A DNA stretch of 54,843 bases from a virus. Positions 16,217 through 24,450 of this stretch are shown piece after piece (within the stretch, counting starts at the first letter, position 1; each line of letters opens with the position of its first letter). Under the pieces are notes generated by a model. It worked only from the letters and a program-made list of their open reading frames with translations. It did not search any database and was not told the origin of the DNA. The translations under genes and the position numbers were made by a program. The stretch is from IMG/VR virus record IMGVR_UViG_3300030110_001231, positions 1-54,843 of that record, one strand, 5' to 3'.

Positions 16217-19200
16217 TGTCTACATCTTTCGTAAGATCTACAAAAGCTAATTTATTTGTAGCTCTTTTATTTGTTGCTTCATCTGGATTTGTATGATGAA
16301 GTTTATTATAGTAATCCATTAAAGCATCAATGCTGTCTTTTTCAATTATATCTTTAAGATATTTGTCTGAGCCTTTCTTTTGGAACATGTCGGCTTCAAA
16401 AAGTATCTGTTGTTTTAACGGATCTAGTTTTGTAGCATCACCGTGTTTGGCTGCATCTTCTGCCCAACTAGGTAAATTATCTTTACCAACTGTATTTTTT
16501 AATCGGTTAACGGCAGTCTTTAGTGCACCTTTTGTAAACTGGTATAGACCTGCCGCACTTGACGTAGGGTTCTTAGCCATTGGATTATTGTCGCTTTCCA
16601 CATCTTTAATATAGTTGCCCATGTTAACTATTTTTTTTTCAGCGCCTACTTGTCCCTCATCTATGCTGTCTAAGTTAAATCTTTGTAAATTTATATTACG
16701 AACGTCTTTTAGTAGTTTTTTGTCTTCGGCTGACATCGGTTCCTCCTGTACGGTTGTCTGTTGTGTTGGTATTTGTTGCGCCATCTTGGCTTGTTCTAAA
16801 AAATTTAGTGGTAAACCCTCGTCCTCCTTCTCTTCTTCTTTTGGTATTATGACGGGATTAGCCACTGGTGGTATTGTAGGATCTGGTTTTCCAACGGATG
16901 TGGCTTGATTAGCTGCCATCTTAAACATATCGGCTGCCACTGCTGGTCCTCCTGCCGATAGATTTTGTTGGTTATCCGTTGCTATTATCGTCTTATCCTT
17001 ATCCATCATCTTTAATAAATCCATAACAACTTTTGCTGTTACGTTTTCAGTATCTGATTTTTTCTTTTCATCAAGCTTTGCAGCTTCAACCATTGCATCT
17101 ATTTTTATCTCTTTTTCTTTAAGTTGTAAATCTTTTAGTTCTAGTTCTTTTTTATTTTCAATAGCTTGTTTTTGTATGTTTAAATTTTGTTGCTCTATGC
17201 TATCCAATCCACCTTGCGCTGCTAACTGGTTCGCTGTGAGAATCTGTTTGGCTGACTCTGCCATAATCATAGTTAGACTAGCGCCTTGGTCTACTTGACC
17301 CTCTTGCGCTTTCATTAGTCCACCCATCTGTTCTTGGAATCGAAGAACCATATGTTCACGAATGTTTGCTAGTAATATAGGTTCAACTTGTTTCATAATT
17401 GGGTTGGCACCATTGAGCGGGTCTTGCACGTAAGCGGTCTTCACGGCGATGTGAGCATCGTGGTCTTGTCCTGGAAAAGCTTTGATCGGCTGTCCACGTG
17501 TAGCTGACATGATATCGGCGAGAGGGTCCTGTTGCATGGCCTGTTTGGGTGCATTCATAAACCGTTCTGGATTATCAACATTAGCCGCGGCAAGAACCGC
17601 TTTGTTTACTTCTGGCATGTTGAAAGTTCCTGGTGGTGACTGTGAAGCCAACTGTAACATCAGCTGAGCTTGAGCGAGTCTGTGTGAGTTCGATGGAATG
17701 TTTGGGTCACTAACAGGAATGACATCGACACGGCCATCAAAATCTTGCTTGAATATCTCGGCAGACTGTCCTATAATGTCATAAGGATAAGCAGTCGGTA
17801 AAAACTCATTGTTTATTCTAGCTAATATTTTAAACTCGTCCTTTTGGGACTTGTGGAGTCGTTTGTGAATTGCTGAAAAAAACTTACCTGATGCTTCTAA
17901 TAATGCTAATGTCGTGCCAACCGGACCGTAGTTCGTTGCATCAGACACTACTTGATCTGTCGTGTCAGCAAATTTCTGGCCGGCAGTGGCTACAAAGCCT
18001 AGCATTTGATAAAGAGTCTGAGACGGTTCTTTATACGGGAGAGGAACTATGGACTTGCCCAAGTCTAGACCCGTTGACTCAACGTCACGAAACTCCCCCG
18101 GCATTATCGGAGAGTTATCCCCAACAACTCTGACACCTCTGGCTTTAAATCCACCTGGTAAATTAGAGAACTGACCTGCATCAATCAATGCTCTCATTGC
18201 TGCCGTTGCCGACATTGTAAGATTACCAAGAAAATGTATTAACCCTAGTCCGTAAAATCCAAAACCTGGTACAAACTTGTAACTAACAAAGTGTTCTCTC
18301 TTTACAAATCGTGAATCACCATCATTCCAGTTACGACGAATGCTTAAAACTTTTTTAGAACTTTTATCAATAGTAACGATGTAGGGATAAGCTACACCCG
18401 TTGGACTATTAAATGGTTCTGGTAAATCTAAATACAAATGTTGTTCAAGGAGTTGATAGCTTGGATCGTATGGGTTCTCATCGTATGCCGATAGTCCCAT
18501 AATCTGTTCTGCTTTAGATGTAATGTTACCTCTATCTGTTTTTTCTGGATCACCAAGATCAAGTTCGCTATACATACCCGCATCCATATCTTTTCGTAGA
18601 TCATTCTCGCTACGATAAATAACGTGAGTGTATCTATCAGCACGACGTAGATCAGATACTAAGTTTGATACATGGAACTGATCAATAGGTATGAACTCTG
18701 ATATCGGTCTTCCTAATGTTTCATCATAATAAACTTTTTTAACTGCCGTACCGATTAACGGTAGGTGGAATAACATCTTTTCAAACTCATCGAAATACTC
18801 TGGCATCTCTTCTGTGAGTTGATAGTTCATAAAATCTTTTACACGTTGCGCTTGTTTTTCTTTATCTGGAGTTTGTGATCCGACTACTTGAGTTTTAACT
18901 GGACCTTTACTTGGAAATAATTCTTGTGATGCCTTTGATTGAAACTTGACGGCATTTTCTATAATCAATGGATGTGTTGCAGTACAGGCCCCATCAAATG
19001 GTTCTGTTGTTTCTTCTAATTTAAGACCGAGTAAATCAAAGCCTCGTTCAAATGTCTGCTCCCATTCTTCTCTGGACTCTTTATCTGACTGATAGTTATC
19101 TAATACTGTATTGGATATTTCTTCTAGTTGATCCTCTTCCATTAAGTCAGCAAGGTTCGTATAGAAATCTTCACTGATAGAAGCCAGCATCTTACCACTG

Positions 19201-19379
19201 TTTTCGTTTAAAGCCATCTCAACTTCACCCGTCATTGGGTCTACGTTAACAGCTAAGTCTTCTTCTTGTTCTTCATTTATATTTACATCAATACCTAAAG
19301 ACTCAGACTGTGTATTAAGCTTGTCTTTAGCTACGTCAATTGGTGCAGTTATATCATTGGGATTCTTTTCTATTGCCAT
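16209..19379 (-). CDS. Portal protein with C-terminal lytic transglycosylase-like domain
   Basis: A 1056-aa protein. Residues about 60-700 resemble P22-type portals (FDGACTATHPLIIENAVKFQ, LPGGFKARGVRVVGDNSPI, ATNYGPVGTTLALLEASGKF). A helical, Gln/Lys-rich segment follows (QNLNIQKQAIENKKELELKD). The C-terminal 140 residues contain YIKDVESDNNPMAKNPTSSA then AGLYQFTKGALKTAV, the soluble lytic transglycosylase-type signature with a candidate catalytic Glu928. Normal portals are about 500-750 aa, so the extension is a fusion of a cell-wall-degrading domain to the portal. It probably aids wall penetration during DNA entry (inference). Confidence 0.85.
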   Translation of the reverse strand: MAIEKNPNDITAPIDVAKDKLNTQSESLGIDVNINEEQEEDLAVNVDPMTGEVEMALNENSGKMLASISEDFYTNLADLMEEDQLEEISNTVLDNYQSDKESREEWEQTFERGFDLLGLKLEETTEPFDGACTATHPLIIENAVKFQSKASQELFPSKGPVKTQVVGSQTPDKEKQAQRVKDFMNYQLTEEMPEYFDEFEKMLFHLPLIGTAVKKVYYDETLGRPISEFIPIDQFHVSNLVSDLRRADRYTHVIYRSENDLRKDMDAGMYSELDLGDPEKTDRGNITSKAEQIMGLSAYDENPYDPSYQLLEQHLYLDLPEPFNSPTGVAYPYIVTIDKSSKKVLSIRRNWNDGDSRFVKREHFVSYKFVPGFGFYGLGLIHFLGNLTMSATAAMRALIDAGQFSNLPGGFKARGVRVVGDNSPIMPGEFRDVESTGLDLGKSIVPLPYKEPSQTLYQMLGFVATAGQKFADTTDQVVSDATNYGPVGTTLALLEASGKFFSAIHKRLHKSQKDEFKILARINNEFLPTAYPYDIIGQSAEIFKQDFDGRVDVIPVSDPNIPSNSHRLAQAQLMLQLASQSPPGTFNMPEVNKAVLAAANVDNPERFMNAPKQAMQQDPLADIMSATRGQPIKAFPGQDHDAHIAVKTAYVQDPLNGANPIMKQVEPILLANIREHMVLRFQEQMGGLMKAQEGQVDQGASLTMIMAESAKQILTANQLAAQGGLDSIEQQNLNIQKQAIENKKELELKDLQLKEKEIKIDAMVEAAKLDEKKKSDTENVTAKVVMDLLKMMDKDKTIIATDNQQNLSAGGPAVAADMFKMAANQATSVGKPDPTIPPVANPVIIPKEEEKEDEGLPLNFLEQAKMAQQIPTQQTTVQEEPMSAEDKKLLKDVRNINLQRFNLDSIDEGQVGAEKKIVNMGNYIKDVESDNNPMAKNPTSSAAGLYQFTKGALKTAVNRLKNTVGKDNLPSWAEDAAKHGDATKLDPLKQQILFEADMFQKKGSDKYLKDIIEKDSIDALMDYYNKLHHTNPDEATNKRATNKLAFVDLTKDVDIG

Positions 19380-19381
19380 GT

Positions 19382-20923
19382 TTAATTAGATACCTTCCAG
19401 TAGGTTGCCTTATTTTTTTTATAAGTATTGTCATTATCACTATAATACGGATCATGGGGATGTTGCAAGTGCCAAGAATCTTTCATATAATGTATCGCCA
19501 TTACCATCGCATCCACTTGGTCGTCATGCGCCGCGTTCGGAAAACTGACGGCTTCATCAAATAATATTTGTGCCCACAGTTTATTTGGCAACCATACTCG
19601 ACCTGACTCTACCAAGGGTGAGGCAGCATAGGCTCTCGCTACTTTATCACGATCAGGAGTATACTCAAGTATTGGTAGACCCGCTCTTCGTAAATCTTGT
19701 ATTAACGATTGCCCACTGGCTTTCTTCTCTATTATTATAATGTCTGGGTCGTGTTCATCAAATGCATCTTGTGCATTACTTCGTAACTCTGGATATTCAA
19801 AACGACCTCGAACACTACCTAATAAAATTAAATTACCGATATCTCTTTCAGTTCCTTCACTATCTGTTTCGGTTGTAACAAAGATACCCCAAGTTTGAAT
19901 TACACTATAGTCTGCTGTAGTTCGTGTTGAAAAAGCAGTATCCATAGTTTGTATTATAAAATCACACTGAGGTGGATCTTTCTCATCCCATATTTTAAAC
20001 CACGATTTTTTAAGTATACCACCCTCTGCTGGTACAGGATTCTGCATATATAGTGATTCCCAATATCGTGAACCGTTGTGTCTGCGAATTTCTGCCTCAT
20101 CGTTTTCTAATATCTCTCTTGGTTTCCATTCTGGAAAATATGATTCACCAACTGGTAGGTTTAGTATCTTACTACTATTATCGTCAACCCACGCAGGTAT
20201 TCGTATAACTTCCCAGTTCAAAGCTTTATCTGTGTCATCACCTTGATTAGATAACAACCAACCACATATATCATCCTCGTGATATCGAGTGTTGATTATC
20301 ACAATAGAACCATTCGGCATAAGTCTTGTTCGTAAACCTGCTGGATACCACTCTTTAATATATCTTCGACCTGCTTCACTGAATGCATCTTCCTCTGACA
20401 TTACGTCATCAAGTAAAGCTACGTGCGCACCACGACCAGCAATCTGTGTTCGTACACCTGCTGCTACATATACACCATTCTTATTAGTTTGCCACTTACC
20501 TGCAGCCCTGACATCCGATCTTAACTTGACATCTTCAAAGATAGATTGATAATCTTGATCATTAACTACATCTCGAACACTTCTACCAAAGTCTGATGCT
20601 AGTTGATCACTGTGTGATACCGATAATATCTCGTGATTAGGGTGACGACCTAGATACCATGCTGGAAATAGTTTAGAACATATCAAAGATTTAGAACTAC
20701 GTGGGGGTAAGAAGACCATCAGTCGTTTAATATTACCTTGTTCTACTTGTTGTAGCTTTTTACTAATGACATCTATGTGTTTGCCCATTTTAAAGTCAGC
20801 AACTAACTTAGGTGCAAAGGCTTCTATGAATCCAGAGAAATTATCACGGACATTTTGGAATGCAAGGTAACGAAGTTTAGCAATATCTTCGTCGCTTATA
20901 GGTTCACTACTCTTTAGGTTCAT
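19382..20923 (-). CDS. terL: Terminase large subunit
   Basis: A 513-aa protein from ATG 20923; a TTG at 20938 is possible but unneeded. The ATPase half has a Walker A-like MVFLPPRSSKSLICSKLF (residues about 70-87), a Walker B HVALLDDVMSEEDAF and INTRYHEDDICGW. The nuclease half has QTMDTAFSTRTTADYSVIQ, DIIIIEKKASGQSLIQDL and AAHDDQVDAM. It packages DNA through the portal. The Walker A loop reads PPRSSKS, where the glycine usual before Lys is replaced by Ser. It overlaps terS by 17 bases. Confidence 0.9.
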   Translation of the reverse strand: MNLKSSEPISDEDIAKLRYLAFQNVRDNFSGFIEAFAPKLVADFKMGKHIDVISKKLQQVEQGNIKRLMVFLPPRSSKSLICSKLFPAWYLGRHPNHEILSVSHSDQLASDFGRSVRDVVNDQDYQSIFEDVKLRSDVRAAGKWQTNKNGVYVAAGVRTQIAGRGAHVALLDDVMSEEDAFSEAGRRYIKEWYPAGLRTRLMPNGSIVIINTRYHEDDICGWLLSNQGDDTDKALNWEVIRIPAWVDDNSSKILNLPVGESYFPEWKPREILENDEAEIRRHNGSRYWESLYMQNPVPAEGGILKKSWFKIWDEKDPPQCDFIIQTMDTAFSTRTTADYSVIQTWGIFVTTETDSEGTERDIGNLILLGSVRGRFEYPELRSNAQDAFDEHDPDIIIIEKKASGQSLIQDLRRAGLPILEYTPDRDKVARAYAASPLVESGRVWLPNKLWAQILFDEAVSFPNAAHDDQVDAMVMAIHYMKDSWHLQHPHDPYYSDNDNTYKKNKATYWKVSN

Positions 20924-21590
20924 CGTTTGACGATACAACTTTTAAACCAGCTATTTTTACTAAACGAGCCACATCTTTTTTCTTATCTCCCGTTTCAAAA
21001 CCAGTTGTCTTTACAGTTTGCTCTACTTTATCTACAAACATGCCTAAATGTTTGGCAATATGCTCCATAGATTTGTTAGCATTTGTAAAATCACTGTCTT
21101 GCATAGCTTCACTGTATACTTTAGCTAGTCTTTCTAGAACTTTTTCTTTTGTCCACGTAATTTTAGTTACGGCTTCGTCTTGATACTCCTTGATTCGCTC
21201 CATAACCTTTTCATTCTTCATAATTACCCTAGCTTTAGCCCTAGTTCGTGCATCATTCTTGTCTGGTTGGTAGCCTGCTGCTAAATATGCCTTAACTTCG
21301 TCCCCATGACCTGCAAATTCTATGCAGAATTTCTCTTGCATAGCGGTTAGTCCACGAAATGTAGGAACTTTTACGTTATTGTCTTCTGGTTTCTCTAACA
21401 TTCTCTTTTTATACTCCTCTGGGTTGGTTTTTTGTATCCTTCTTAGTCTTCTGCGCTCTAATTCTTTCTGTATTTCTTTTAATTCTTCGCCCCCTCCGTA
21501 TATTCTCGCCTTTCTTTTAACTTTATGCAAGTTAATTAACTCTTCTTCTGTCATTTTACCGTAGAGAATGTGTACTTTTTTCTTTGTCAT
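20907..21590 (-). CDS. terS: Terminase small subunit
   Basis: A 227-aa protein. Residues about 82-145 match the Terminase_2 DNA-binding pattern: LTAMQEKFCIEFAGHGDEVK, AYLAAGYQP and RTRAKARVIMKNEKVMERIK. The N-terminal 70 residues are very basic. It is the first gene of the leftward structural operon and directly precedes terL. It recognises packaging sites and regulates the large subunit. No clear ribosome binding site precedes its ATG; the leader is structured (see 21605-21732). Confidence 0.8.
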   Translation of the reverse strand: MTKKKVHILYGKMTEEELINLHKVKRKARIYGGGEELKEIQKELERRRLRRIQKTNPEEYKKRMLEKPEDNNVKVPTFRGLTAMQEKFCIEFAGHGDEVKAYLAAGYQPDKNDARTRAKARVIMKNEKVMERIKEYQDEAVTKITWTKEKVLERLAKVYSEAMQDSDFTNANKSMEHIAKHLGMFVDKVEQTVKTTGFETGDKKKDVARLVKIAGLKVVSSNDEPKE

Positions 21591-21604
21591 AGCTTTAAAT
21601 CTTT

Positions 21605-21641
21605 GAAGGGAGGATAATAACCCACAACTACCACTCCCTTC
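21605..21641. promoter_or_regulatory. Perfect 8-bp inverted repeat in the terS leader
   Basis: GAAGGGAG (21605-21612) and CTCCCTTC (21634-21641) pair perfectly around a 21-base loop. The distal arm ends 15 bases upstream of the terS ATG on the leftward transcript. It may occlude or present the weak translation start, or stabilise the leader. Confidence 0.5.
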
Positions 21642-21649
21642 TCTTTACA

Positions 21650-21732
21650 TACCAGTAGTCCAAAGCTGTAGGAGACGAATGGAGCTTCTAAACTTAGTTT
21701 ATTAGGATAAAACTAAGCGGATGTAACTGGTA
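21650..21732 (-). ncRNA. Candidate structured 5' leader with three-way junction
   Basis: Nested complementary segments: TACCAGT (21650-21656) with ACTGGTA (21726-21732) close the element. GTCC (21658-21661) pairs with GGAT (21719-21722). Inside are two hairpins: AAGCT/AGCTT (21663-21667, 21683-21687) and CTTAGTTT/AAACTAAG (21693-21700, 21710-21717). The predicted leftward +1 (about 21731) falls on the outer stem, so the element would form the very 5' end of the late mRNA. It lacks tRNA features. No known riboswitch recognised. Confidence 0.45.
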
Positions 21733-21737
21733 GAAAT

Positions 21738-21766
21738 AATATAAACGACTAATTGACAATATGCAA
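21738..21766 (-). promoter_or_regulatory. Candidate leftward late promoter
   Basis: On the minus strand TTGCAT, 17 bases, TATATT; the -10 matches sigma70 in 5 of 6 positions, the -35 in 3 of 6. Predicted +1 is about 21731, giving a leader of about 140 bases before terS. Its -35 region overlaps that of the rightward promoter, so the two may compete. Confidence 0.5.
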
Positions 21767-21781
21767 GTAATTGTTTATGGT
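21753..21781 (+). promoter_or_regulatory. Rightward early promoter, sigma70-like
   Basis: TTGACA (21753-21758), 17-base spacer, TATGGT (21776-21781). The -35 is a perfect consensus match and spacing is optimal. Predicted +1 is near 21788, just ahead of the GGAGATAGGAG ribosome binding site of the first early gene. Confidence 0.7.
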
Positions 21782-21809
21782 CTAGTTTTATGGAGATAGG
21801 AGAACTCAA

Positions 21810-21998
21810 ATGTTAAAACCACAAATATTAACTGTATGGTTTAGTAACGAACATATTAACTCTAATTTTTTAGACCAAGATAAACCAATGTCTAAAGAAG
21901 AGTACAGTAAATTTATTGAATGGGCAGAACAGAACGATTACTATGAAAAAATTTCGAAAGTAACCCAACATTTTGTAAATAAATTTAGAGAGCAATGA
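21810..21998 (+). CDS. Hypothetical early protein
   Basis: A 62-aa protein, first gene of the rightward operon: MLKPQILTVWFSNEHINSNF, then a helical KEEYSKFIEWAEQNDYYEKI. Strong ribosome binding site (GGAGATAGGAG) and the nearby TTGACA promoter suggest high early expression, as expected for a host-takeover or regulatory protein. No family recognised. It overlaps the methyltransferase gene by ATGA. Confidence 0.55.
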   Translation: MLKPQILTVWFSNEHINSNFLDQDKPMSKEEYSKFIEWAEQNDYYEKISKVTQHFVNKFREQ

Positions 21999-22594
21999 GA
22001 CCTGAAGAATTTTTATATAAGCCTATGGTTTTATTAGACCACCGTATTATGGAGTACCAATTCTGTATGCAGAACATACTAAACCCAAAAGGACACTATT
22101 TAGAATTTGGTGTGTATGAAGGTAAATCTATAAATTATTTAGCCAGTTTAAATAAGAAAGTAACATTTCACGGCTTTGATAGTTTTGAAGGACTACCCGA
22201 ACAATGGTTCATGGGTCATAAAGTTATTGAGAAGGGTCATTTTGCTATGAATGAATTACCAAAGGTAGTACCAAATGTAGTATTACATGAGGGTTGGTTT
22301 GAAGACACTATACCTATCTGGAAGAAAGATCATAATAACCACATATCATTTATGAATATTGATTGTGATTTATATACATCTACAAAAACTGTTCTTGAAT
22401 TATTAAATGATCAGATTGTTAGTGGTACATTAATACGGTTTGATGATTTGTTACCATCACCTATATCCCCTTATCCAAAATGGGAAGAAGGAGAATGGAA
22501 AGCTTTAAGTGAATGGTGTGTAAATTTTAAAAGAGAAGTTGTACCAATGGCCAGATCTTGGAAACAAGGTTGTATTATGAAAGTTGTGACATGA
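21995..22594 (+). CDS. TylF/macrocin O-methyltransferase-like protein
   Basis: A 199-aa class I methyltransferase. Motifs: GHYLEFGVYEGKSINYLA (SAM-binding, about residues 33-50), TFHGFDSFEGLPEQW, HEGWFEDTIPIW, ISFMNIDCDLYTST and GTLIRFDDLL, the order found in TylF/MycF-type sugar O-methyltransferases, where the IDCD and FDD acids bind metal. The target is unknown. It is one of four methyltransferase genes in the window and the second early gene. Confidence 0.7.
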   Translation: MRPEEFLYKPMVLLDHRIMEYQFCMQNILNPKGHYLEFGVYEGKSINYLASLNKKVTFHGFDSFEGLPEQWFMGHKVIEKGHFAMNELPKVVPNVVLHEGWFEDTIPIWKKDHNNHISFMNIDCDLYTSTKTVLELLNDQIVSGTLIRFDDLLPSPISPYPKWEEGEWKALSEWCVNFKREVVPMARSWKQGCIMKVVT

Positions 22595-22791
22595 TAAACA
22601 CAAGTATTGGAAGAGCTTTTATTTATACATGTGGACATATAGTCATAGCAATGAATGTTGTCTACTGGTTGACTGGTGCTTCATTGTTTGAAGCTGGGTT
22701 AGTTGCTTTAGTAGAACCATGTATTAATGGATGTTGGTATTATATACTTGATAGATATTGGACAACACAAATGAAAGCATCAGATGGTTGA
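22591..22791 (+). CDS. DUF2061-like small membrane protein
   Basis: A 66-aa protein from ATG 22591, which overlaps the previous TGA as ATGATAA; a TTG upstream gives a longer frame with no support. Two hydrophobic spans (FIYTCGHIVIAMNVVYWLTG and SLFEAGLVALVEPCINGCWY) and the ExGLVALVEPxxNxxWYYxLDRxW pattern fit the DUF2061 family of small predicted membrane proteins. Function unknown. Confidence 0.65.
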   Translation: MINTSIGRAFIYTCGHIVIAMNVVYWLTGASLFEAGLVALVEPCINGCWYYILDRYWTTQMKASDG

Positions 22792-23452
22792 AAGAATTAT
22801 GGATCCCAATAATATTAGGGCTGATCATTTAGAGCGATATAACTTTGCGGTAAAGAAAATAAAAGAGCTTGTTAGTAAGCCCGCTGATATTTTAGATATT
22901 GGTTGTGGTATTGGGTATGGTTCCTACATCCTACACAATATGCTTAATTGTGGGATAGATTGTATTGATAAATCAGAAGAAGCTCATGCTATATATCTAA
23001 AGTCGTATGCCGATAAAGCTCCAGGAATTAATTATATGGTTGAAGATTTTACCAAGGTGGACATTGAAAAACTACCAGTTAGCTACGATGCTGTTGTATC
23101 ATTTGAGTTTATCGAACACATACCACCAGACTTGGCACAAGGAGTCTTTGATTTAGCCGCAGAGAAATCAGATATATTCATAGTGTCATCTCCGAATGAA
23201 TGTGTGCGCCCCCACCAACTACCACCAGTCAATGAGTTTCACTATAAGCACTACACCCCAGTCGAGTTCGAGGCTATGGGTAAACAAGGTGGGTTCACTG
23301 ACGTAGACTTCTTCTGTCAGACTAGTGGGAGCCACCCTATGGTAAGACCCGGCCTAGAGCGAGGTAAGTTTATGATCGGTGTATTTACAAAGTCTAAAGT
23401 TTTAGGTAGGGGTATGGGTACCCTAAATTTAGAAGCAAGGGGCCATATTTGA
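22784..23452 (+). CDS. Class I SAM-dependent methyltransferase
   Basis: A 222-aa protein with motif I ADILDIGCGIGYGSYILH (residues about 34-51), an acidic GIDCIDKSEEA after the second strand, and YDAVVSFEFIEHIPP typical of UbiE/Methyltransf_11-type enzymes. Substrate unknown. Last gene before the hairpin at 23533-23577. Its 3' half is more GC-rich than its 5' half. Confidence 0.75.
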   Translation: MVERIMDPNNIRADHLERYNFAVKKIKELVSKPADILDIGCGIGYGSYILHNMLNCGIDCIDKSEEAHAIYLKSYADKAPGINYMVEDFTKVDIEKLPVSYDAVVSFEFIEHIPPDLAQGVFDLAAEKSDIFIVSSPNECVRPHQLPPVNEFHYKHYTPVEFEAMGKQGGFTDVDFFCQTSGSHPMVRPGLERGKFMIGVFTKSKVLGRGMGTLNLEARGHI

Positions 23453-23532
23453 AAATCTGCTCATTTTGTCTATGGTAGACACAATATATAAGAGCGCTGC
23501 ATAGGGTAATTTTTTTAGCCCCCAGTCTAGAT

Positions 23533-23577
23533 AGAGACTATCCCTACCCACCATTTAAGATGAGTAGGATAGTCTCT
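23533..23577. terminator. Large hairpin between convergent genes
   Basis: AGAGACTATCCCTAC (23533-23547) pairs with GTAGGATAGTCTCT (23564-23577), 14 pairs with one bulge. It separates the rightward methyltransferase from the leftward gene at 23583-23966. No strong T-run follows on either side, so efficiency as an intrinsic terminator is uncertain. Confidence 0.5.
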
Positions 23578-23582
23578 AGCAA

Positions 23583-23966
23583 TTACTTACTAGATACTTC
23601 TTTTTCAATTGTCACTGGCTTAGCAATTCCAGTAGCAGTATCAATGATAAAGGTTTTACCATTAATTTGAGTCACAACACCATTTGATTTTTTAGTCTTA
23701 GGTTGTTTCTCTTTTTTCTCTGGAATGAAAGTTTTCATTTCAGTAACTAAAGACAGAAAGTTTTTATCATTCAATGATTTAATATGAGTAAGCAACCATA
23801 CCATATTAGATGGGCTTGCCATAATGCCTCCTCTTTTGATGTTATCATTAAACAGTTTAATCATTGGTGTATTATACTCAGTGATTAAAGCAAAGTTTCC
23901 GTCTGCTATATCTTTTTCTCTATCAGTGAAAAGTTTATAGTCTTTTGGGTTTTTTGAAATTTTCAT
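23583..23966 (-). CDS. Lone leftward gene in the early region, unknown function
   Basis: A 127-aa protein beginning MKISKNPKDYKLFTDREKDI, with a helical middle (PSNMVWLLTHIKSLNDKNFL), a Lys-rich linker (PEKKEKQPKTKKSNG) and a short beta C-terminus (VVTQINGKTFIIDTATGIAK). It is the only leftward gene within the early block and has its own promoters (24025-24053 and perhaps the repeats at 24102-24162). That arrangement is common for phage regulators, but no DNA-binding motif is visible. Confidence 0.55.
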   Translation of the reverse strand: MKISKNPKDYKLFTDREKDIADGNFALITEYNTPMIKLFNDNIKRGGIMASPSNMVWLLTHIKSLNDKNFLSLVTEMKTFIPEKKEKQPKTKKSNGVVTQINGKTFIIDTATGIAKPVTIEKEVSSK

Positions 23967-24001
23967 ATTTATATCCTTATGTTAAATGTTAATTTCAAGT
24001 T

Positions 24002-24018
24002 ATGGGAACCATTCCCAT
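24002..24018 (-). promoter_or_regulatory. 5'-terminal leader hairpin
   Basis: Leftward, ATGGGAA-TGG-TTCCCAT forms a perfect 7-bp stem with a 3-base loop. The predicted +1 of the promoter at 24025-24053 is 24018, the first base of this stem. Confidence 0.55.
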
Positions 24019-24024
24019 TCTAAG

Positions 24025-24053
24025 ATTTTAAGCAATTCAAAAAGCATTGTCAA
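24025..24053 (-). promoter_or_regulatory. Leftward sigma70-like promoter
   Basis: On the minus strand TTGACA (24053-24048), 17 bases, TAAAAT (24030-24025). The -35 is perfect and the -10 matches 5 of 6. Predicted +1 24018; it drives the lone leftward gene 23583-23966, whose ATG is about 50 bases downstream and has AAGGA upstream. Confidence 0.7.
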
Positions 24054-24101
24054 ATCATTAATTATTTTTTTTGAATCTAGATTAATTTTTTGAAAAGCTG
24101 C

Positions 24102-24162
24102 ATTTATACTACACCTGGAATTGTGTACAATTATTTATACTACACCTGGAATTGTGTACAAT
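24102..24162. repeat. Perfect 30-bp tandem repeat
   Basis: Two identical 30-base copies at 24102-24131 and 24133-24162 (period 31), each beginning ATTTATACTACACC and ending GGAATTGTGTACAAT. On the minus strand each copy reads TTGTAC, 16 bases, TATAAA, which could be a weak promoter, so the pair may be duplicated promoters or tandem operators for the lone leftward gene. Confidence 0.75.
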
Positions 24163-24450
24163 ACTATTTAGATTTAGATTGTCATTTCTAAATTAAATCT
24201 AGTTTTAAATCTAATTTAAATTTAAATCAAATCTAGATTAGAGTATCATACGAAGAAGATTCGCTAGTCTAGTTTAGAATCATTCTAAATACATAGAAAA
24301 TCCCTAGTTTAATCAGGGAATATCAGCGCAGTTAGAATCAGAAACTGCAATAATTACAGTAAGATAGTCTAAGACTTAGTGCATTTTGTTGTTGCAATTG
24401 GTCGGCTTTTCGGCTACCATCGGAAAATCAAGGCTTTTTGCCAAAATTTC

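Noticed and set aside
21681-21708. Possible 8-codon leader peptide MELLNLVY with AGGAG upstream on the + strand
   Set aside because: The rightward promoter lies downstream of it, so it would not be transcribed from that promoter; the same bases are better explained as paired segments of the leftward leader.
21650-21732. tRNA gene
   Set aside because: The outer stem is 7 bp, but there is no T-loop (TTCGA) arm, no plausible anticodon arm and no CCA end.
24102-24162. CRISPR array
   Set aside because: Only two copies with a 1-base gap and no spacers; it is a tandem duplication.
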